Part shown: in pieces, positions 5,917 to 9,377 of the stretch
Layout: every line of letters begins with the position of its first letter
Position numbering within the stretch: the stretch's first letter is position 1
Assembly (NCBI GenBank): GCA_024280785.1
Contig: JAJRPK010000100.1
Location: 1 to 9,377 of the forward strand
Direction of reading: 5' to 3'
DNA length: 9,377 nt
DNA from: Gammaproteobacteria bacterium
GTDB taxonomy: Bacteria; Pseudomonadota; Gammaproteobacteria; Pseudomonadales; UBA7434
Made by a program: the position numbers and the translations under genes
The notes under the pieces: model-generated
Databases searched by the model: none
Told to the model about the DNA's origin: nothing
The model's input: the letters and a program-made list of their open reading frames with translations, nothing else

Positions 5917-6615
5917 CGTGCCAGTAACACGAACACGTTTGGAGACTTTGGCTTCGCTGGTAGCATCGACAAGTTGAGATTTTTTAATCTGCGAATCAAT
6001 AATATTTTTAGAGGCAATTAATAACCCGGTAAGGATAAAGGCTCCGGGAGGAAGTATCGCTAATAAAAATTGTGGGTAGCCGGGAAAGATCACCATTTTC
6101 CATTCGCTAGCCATTGGCCCAAACAGCAAGTCCATATTAGAGAACAGGGCGCCCGTGCCAATCAGTTCGCGTGCACCACCGAGTAGATATAAGACCACAG
6201 CAAAGCCGAGGCCCATCATCAAACCATCGTAAGCCGAAGCCGCGACGGTGTTCTTGCAGGCAAAGCCGTCGGCTCGGCCTAAAATCACACAGTTGGTAGT
6301 GATAAGCGGTAAAAAGATACCAAGGATTTCGTACAGCTCGTAGGTGTAAGCTTGCATTAGCAGTTCGGTGCAGGAAACGGCCGCCGCAATAATCATCACA
6401 AATGTTGGTAGCCGAATCGCGTCGGGTACCACGTTGCGTATCAGCGATACGCAAGTGTTAGAGGCGATTAAAACAAATATGGTTGCCAAACCCAAGCCGA
6501 TTGAGTTAACGACAGAGTTGGTGACGCCGAGCAGAGGACAAAGTCCCAATAGTTGGACCAGGGCGGGGTTGTTTTTCCACAGCCCGTTTAACGTAATTTC
6601 AGAATAGTTTGCCAT
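5908..6615 (-). CDS. rnfE: Rnf/Rsx electron transport complex subunit RnfE
   Basis: This is an integral inner-membrane subunit, 235 residues, with about six hydrophobic segments. Seen: GLWKNNPALVQLLGLCPLLGVT at the N-terminus, VMIIAAAVSCTELLMQAY, IFLPLITTNCVILGRADGFA and LLAILPPGAFILTG, all closely like E. coli RsxE. Family knowledge: Cys in GLCPLL (C26) and TTNC (C109), together with the matching pair in RnfA, hold an iron-sulfur centre inside the membrane, which passes electrons across it. Both Cys are present here. The gene starts 9 bases after the rnfG stop and is the last of the visible rnf genes. The C-terminus is followed by a 16-bp tandem repeat over the stop codon. In E. coli nth follows; here the next gene is a phosphotransferase. 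Confidence 0.96.
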   Translation of the reverse strand: MANYSEITLNGLWKNNPALVQLLGLCPLLGVTNSVVNSIGLGLATIFVLIASNTCVSLIRNVVPDAIRLPTFVMIIAAAVSCTELLMQAYTYELYEILGIFLPLITTNCVILGRADGFACKNTVAASAYDGLMMGLGFAVVLYLLGGARELIGTGALFSNMDLLFGPMASEWKMVIFPGYPQFLLAILPPGAFILTGLLIASKNIIDSQIKKSQLVDATSEAKVSKRVRVTGTIS

Positions 6616-6624
6616 AATAAAGCC

Positions 6625-7335
6625 CTATTTTGCTCGATTGGCGTCGATGCGCTTGAGTATTTCGCTCACGTTTTGGTGGTGGTATTTAAGTACCGAGGCT
6701 ACCGAACTCACAACGGCACGGGGAGTTATAGTCGCGCCAGTAAAACCGTCAAAAATACCACCGTCTTTTTTTACTGCCCAGCCTTCTATATCGGGGTGGC
6801 CCAAACTGTGGCCTTCAAAATTTAAAACCCATGAAGATTTTCGTACATCGACTTTGTCGCCTAGCCCAGGTGTTTCTTTGTGGTTAAGCACCCGAACACC
6901 TGCTACGGACGAATCCTTAATATTAACACCAACAATAATATCGATATCCCCGCTGTAACCCTCACGCGCTGTCACAGGATATATGAGTGCAAGCGGAGCG
7001 CCGTGATAAGTGGCCAGCAGTATTGAACCAGTTTTTCGATGACCCAATTCAGCGCTATTGATTTCGATGGAGTCTGTCAACATATCGTTGTCATGTTGAT
7101 CGCGTGGAACCACTTGGTATAGAGCTTTTAGCCGGGCTTGGCGTTTTTGTTCGGTAATTTTGTCAGCTGTACCCAGATAGGTAGCAGCTATGATTGCCGT
7201 ACTCAGTAGCGCAAATAAACCAAGCAGTATGCCGTTTCGACTTATTGAAACGCCAAGTGTGGGCGGTACCGGTCCTTCCGTTGGCTCAGCAGTTGATTGC
7301 TTACTGTCACCTTCAGGTGGAGTAGTGTCAGTCAT
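6625..7335 (-). CDS. rnfG: Rnf/Rsx electron transport complex subunit RnfG, covalent FMN carrier
   Basis: The protein has 236 residues: a Pro/Glu/Ser/Thr-rich cytoplasmic start (about residues 1-30), one membrane anchor (GILLGLFALLSTAIIAATYL, 35-54), then a periplasmic FMN-binding domain. Seen: NHKETPGLGDKV at 151-162 and the flavin attachment motif DGFTGAT at 196-202, in which T202 should carry FMN through a phosphoester bond made by ApbE. The family pattern DxxS/TGAT is intact. The N-terminal stretch before the anchor is longer than in E. coli RsxG (206 residues in total). The start ATG overlaps the rnfD stop by one base (TAATG), indicating coupled translation; rnfE follows after 9 bases. 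Role: takes electrons within the Rnf complex on the outer face of the membrane. Confidence 0.95.
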   Translation of the reverse strand: MTDTTPPEGDSKQSTAEPTEGPVPPTLGVSISRNGILLGLFALLSTAIIAATYLGTADKITEQKRQARLKALYQVVPRDQHDNDMLTDSIEINSAELGHRKTGSILLATYHGAPLALIYPVTAREGYSGDIDIIVGVNIKDSSVAGVRVLNHKETPGLGDKVDVRKSSWVLNFEGHSLGHPDIEGWAVKKDGGIFDGFTGATITPRAVVSSVASVLKYHHQNVSEILKRIDANRAK

Positions 7336-8378
7336 TATTTGCTCTTCTTGCTATGGCCGTAGGTCGTGGGTTGGGTGTAATAATCGATTAAGGGTGCCGC
7401 AAAATTCATTAACAAAACAGCAAAGGCAACGGCATCGGGATAGTTTCCCCATTTGCGGATCAGGTAGATAAGGACGCCGATACAGGCACCATAAATAATT
7501 CTGCCTTTGGTACTGACCGCCGATGATACGGGGTCTGTTACGATAAACCACGCTCCTAACATGGTGGCACCGCTTAATAGCCCAAATAACGGTGAGCCAA
7601 TACTGGCAGATGAGCCGCCATCGTAAAAAATGGCTGACATTAATGCCAGGGCCAGTAACATGCTGACGGGTGCATGCCAGGTGTAAATTTTGCGGTACAG
7701 CAAGAACAAGCCGCCAACCAAAAACCCCAGATTTGCCCATTCCCAGCCTGTTCCGCCCCAGCGGCCAAACTCCAAGTACTTTAACTTTAAGTCTGGGATC
7801 ATCAATGCGTTATTTTGTCTGATCAGGTCTAACGGTGTTGCTCGGGTAAAACCATCGATATCAGGGATGGCGGTTATACCGAAAGCAATAGAAAAACTGT
7901 CCATTAAGCCAGGCACTATCGACGCGTCGGCCAACAAGGCGGTGGGGGCTGCCCACTGCGTCATTTGTACGGGAAAAGATATCAATAAAACTACGTAGCC
8001 GACCATGGCAGGGTTAAACGGGTTGTAACCCATGCCGCCATAAAGATGTTTGGCGACAACGATGGCAAACATAATGCCGGTCAGGATCATCCACCAAGGC
8101 GCGTATGGGGGTAGTGCAATGCCTAGCAAAACCGCCGTTACTAGCGCGCTGTAATCTTGCAAGTAAAAAGCGATAGGCCGCTTGCGCGCATAGAGCACTA
8201 AGGCCTCAAGTCCAACGGCAAATACGCAAGCTAATACAATGTTTACCAAACTTCCCCAGCCAAAAGCCAGCGTGAGTGCCAATACGCCCGGAATAGTAGC
8301 AAGCAACACCAAGCGCATGACAGTGCCAGTGCTTTGTTTGTCGTGTGCGTGAGGCGATGTTATTCGCGTTAAGGCCAT
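7335..8378 (-). CDS. rnfD: Rnf/Rsx electron transport complex subunit RnfD, covalent FMN and ion-transport subunit
   Basis: The protein has 347 residues and many membrane segments, related to NqrB of the Na+-pumping NADH:quinone reductase. Seen: SALVTAVLLGIALPPYAPWW at 78-96, HLYGGMGYNPFNPAMVGYV at 111-129, DGFTRATPLD at 175-184, LLSGATMLGAWFIVTDPVS at 267-285 and the C-terminal NYPDAVAFAVLLMNFAAPLID. Family knowledge: RnfD carries FMN on the Thr of the xATPL motif, here T181 (E. coli-type position about 187). The local sequence is TRAT rather than the more usual S/TGAT. It lies 21 bp after rnfC, with GGAG ahead of the ATG, and overlaps rnfG by one base. An ion-moving role is inferred from family work; the ion cannot be told from sequence. 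Confidence 0.96.
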   Translation of the reverse strand: MALTRITSPHAHDKQSTGTVMRLVLLATIPGVLALTLAFGWGSLVNIVLACVFAVGLEALVLYARKRPIAFYLQDYSALVTAVLLGIALPPYAPWWMILTGIMFAIVVAKHLYGGMGYNPFNPAMVGYVVLLISFPVQMTQWAAPTALLADASIVPGLMDSFSIAFGITAIPDIDGFTRATPLDLIRQNNALMIPDLKLKYLEFGRWGGTGWEWANLGFLVGGLFLLYRKIYTWHAPVSMLLALALMSAIFYDGGSSASIGSPLFGLLSGATMLGAWFIVTDPVSSAVSTKGRIIYGACIGVLIYLIRKWGNYPDAVAFAVLLMNFAAPLIDYYTQPTTYGHSKKSK

Positions 8379-8399
8379 AAAGTGTAAAGCTCCGCGTGC

Positions 8400-9377
8400 T
8401 TAACTTGACTGTCGAAAATGAGTGAGAGCCTGCTGCGCCGCTAGCAGTTTTTCTTCACTTTTTTCTGCCGCTGTTTGCAGTATTGCCAGGTTGTCGTCGT
8501 TGTTTGCTTCGGCTTCTGCCACCTTGGCGCGTGTTTTGCTGAGCCGTTTTTCGGCCCTCTCGACGGCACGAATAAATTTGCTCTCGGGATTGGCGTCGTC
8601 TTCTGCCTGTTGGGCTGCACGTTTTGCAACGGCACGAGCAACGGGGTCATTCGGATCGGTTTCGGCGGCGCGCATCGCTTTGGCGCGCTCGATAGGGTCA
8701 TCACTGCTAATGTTAGGAGCATTCACCGTTGAGGTACTGCTTGTTTCTATGGAGGCGGTTTTTTTCGCTTTCACTCTAGCCAGTGCCGCTTGTACTTCGG
8801 CCGCTTTGCCGCCGTCATTATTTTGTGCGTTGCCACGTTTTTCAGCGGCTGCCTTGGCGGCATGTTGGCGGGCTTTGCGGGCCTCGATTTTTTCGGTTTC
8901 CAGCCGCTCCAAGCGGTCTTGTCGCGCCTCAAATCTAAGCTTGGCGGTCTCAGCATTTTGGTGGTCAATTGCTCTCTGGCGTATATCCGCTTTGGATGCA
9001 CGGTAATACTGGACTAACGGTATATTGCTGGGACATACAAAAGAGCAGGCGCCGCACTCAATGCAATCGGCAATATGATGAGTTTCTAGTTTGTCTAGCT
9101 CTTTGCTCTGAGAAAACCAATACAGTTGCTGTGGGAGCAGAGACACGGGGCAAGCTTCGGCGCACATACCGCAACGTATACAGGCTTGCGCAGGAGGTGG
9201 TGTCGGTAGTTCGCTCTCGGTGGGTGCAAGAATACAGTTGGTGGTTTTTACCACGGGAATATCTGTGCTTTCTAACGCAAAGCCCATCATTGGGCCGCCC
9301 ATAATGAGCCGATTATTTTTCTTCGGTTGATAGTTTGATAATTTTAGTAAAAAGTTAACCGGAGTTCCAAGTAGAAC
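8400..9377 (-). CDS. rnfC: Rnf/Rsx electron transport complex subunit RnfC, C-terminal part (5' end outside window)
   Basis: The frame is open to the right edge, giving 325 visible residues; the ATG at 9300-9302 is internal, because VLLGTPVNFLLKL and RLIMGGPMMG are conserved RnfC sequence. Two [4Fe-4S] ferredoxin motifs follow: CIRCGMCAEACP (coded near 9182-9147) and CIECGACSFVCP (near 9065-9030), with all eight Cys present. Missing at the left of the protein are the NADH- and FMN-binding parts. After the clusters comes a long charged Ala/Lys/Glu/Arg-rich region, likely helical or coiled coil. It includes two copies of DPxxRAxAxRAA (8664-8699 and 8613-8648). E. coli RsxC has a longer tail of repeated Ala/Lys units, so this is a shorter version. 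Role: cytoplasmic, peripheral, electron entry from or exit to NADH. Confidence 0.96.
   Translation of the reverse strand, partial: VLLGTPVNFLLKLSNYQPKKNNRLIMGGPMMGFALESTDIPVVKTTNCILAPTESELPTPPPAQACIRCGMCAEACPVSLLPQQLYWFSQSKELDKLETHHIADCIECGACSFVCPSNIPLVQYYRASKADIRQRAIDHQNAETAKLRFEARQDRLERLETEKIEARKARQHAAKAAAEKRGNAQNNDGGKAAEVQAALARVKAKKTASIETSSTSTVNAPNISSDDPIERAKAMRAAETDPNDPVARAVAKRAAQQAEDDANPESKFIRAVERAEKRLSKTRAKVAEAEANNDDNLAILQTAAEKSEEKLLAAQQALTHFRQSS

Noticed and set aside
8422..9006. Long open frame on the + strand opposite rnfC.
   Set aside because: Low-complexity Ala/Ser/Leu/Arg product produced by the Ala/Lys-rich rnfC tail read on the other strand; no family features.

Overview
The window looks like chromosomal DNA of a Gram-negative gammaproteobacterium, probably marine and with middling G+C. 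The evidence is the Rnf operon order, the enterobacterial-type yaeQ-arfB pair, the envelope-type genes and an ACAD10-like phosphotransferase. I cannot name the genus from sequence alone. No single large, unknown multi-gene system is visible. The window mixes conserved housekeeping genes with a few small accessory pieces.

Left part (1-3029, + strand): the 3' end of a TauD/TfdA-type Fe(II)/2-oxoglutarate dioxygenase; a 356-bp gene-free stretch holding a compact MITE-like element with perfect 33-bp inverted ends; then yaeQ, arfB (ribosome rescue) and a secreted protein with one Asp-box and a PEP-CTERM-like tail. The secreted protein starts on the arfB stop codon. yaeQ-arfB adjacency is also found in E. 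coli.

Middle (3030-4648, + strand then convergent): a type II toxin-antitoxin pair (YefM/Phd-type antitoxin, ParE/RelE-type toxin) with a TGTACA-type operator, overlapped at its 3' end by a LigI-like amidohydrolase. The three genes form one overlapping chain. A hairpin with a UUCG loop lies between the convergent amidohydrolase and phosphotransferase genes.

Right part (4649-9377, - strand): a phosphotransferase, then, reading upstream, rnfE, rnfG, rnfD and the 3' two-thirds or so of rnfC. These encode most of the membrane-bound Rnf/Rsx complex, which exchanges electrons between NADH and ferredoxin coupled to an ion gradient, or keeps SoxR reduced. rnfA and rnfB would be expected beyond the right edge. 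The gene after rnfE is the phosphotransferase, not nth as in E. coli. The gap between them carries a 20-bp sequence clearly related to the end of the MITE-like element at 551-666, which suggests a dispersed repeat family in this genome.
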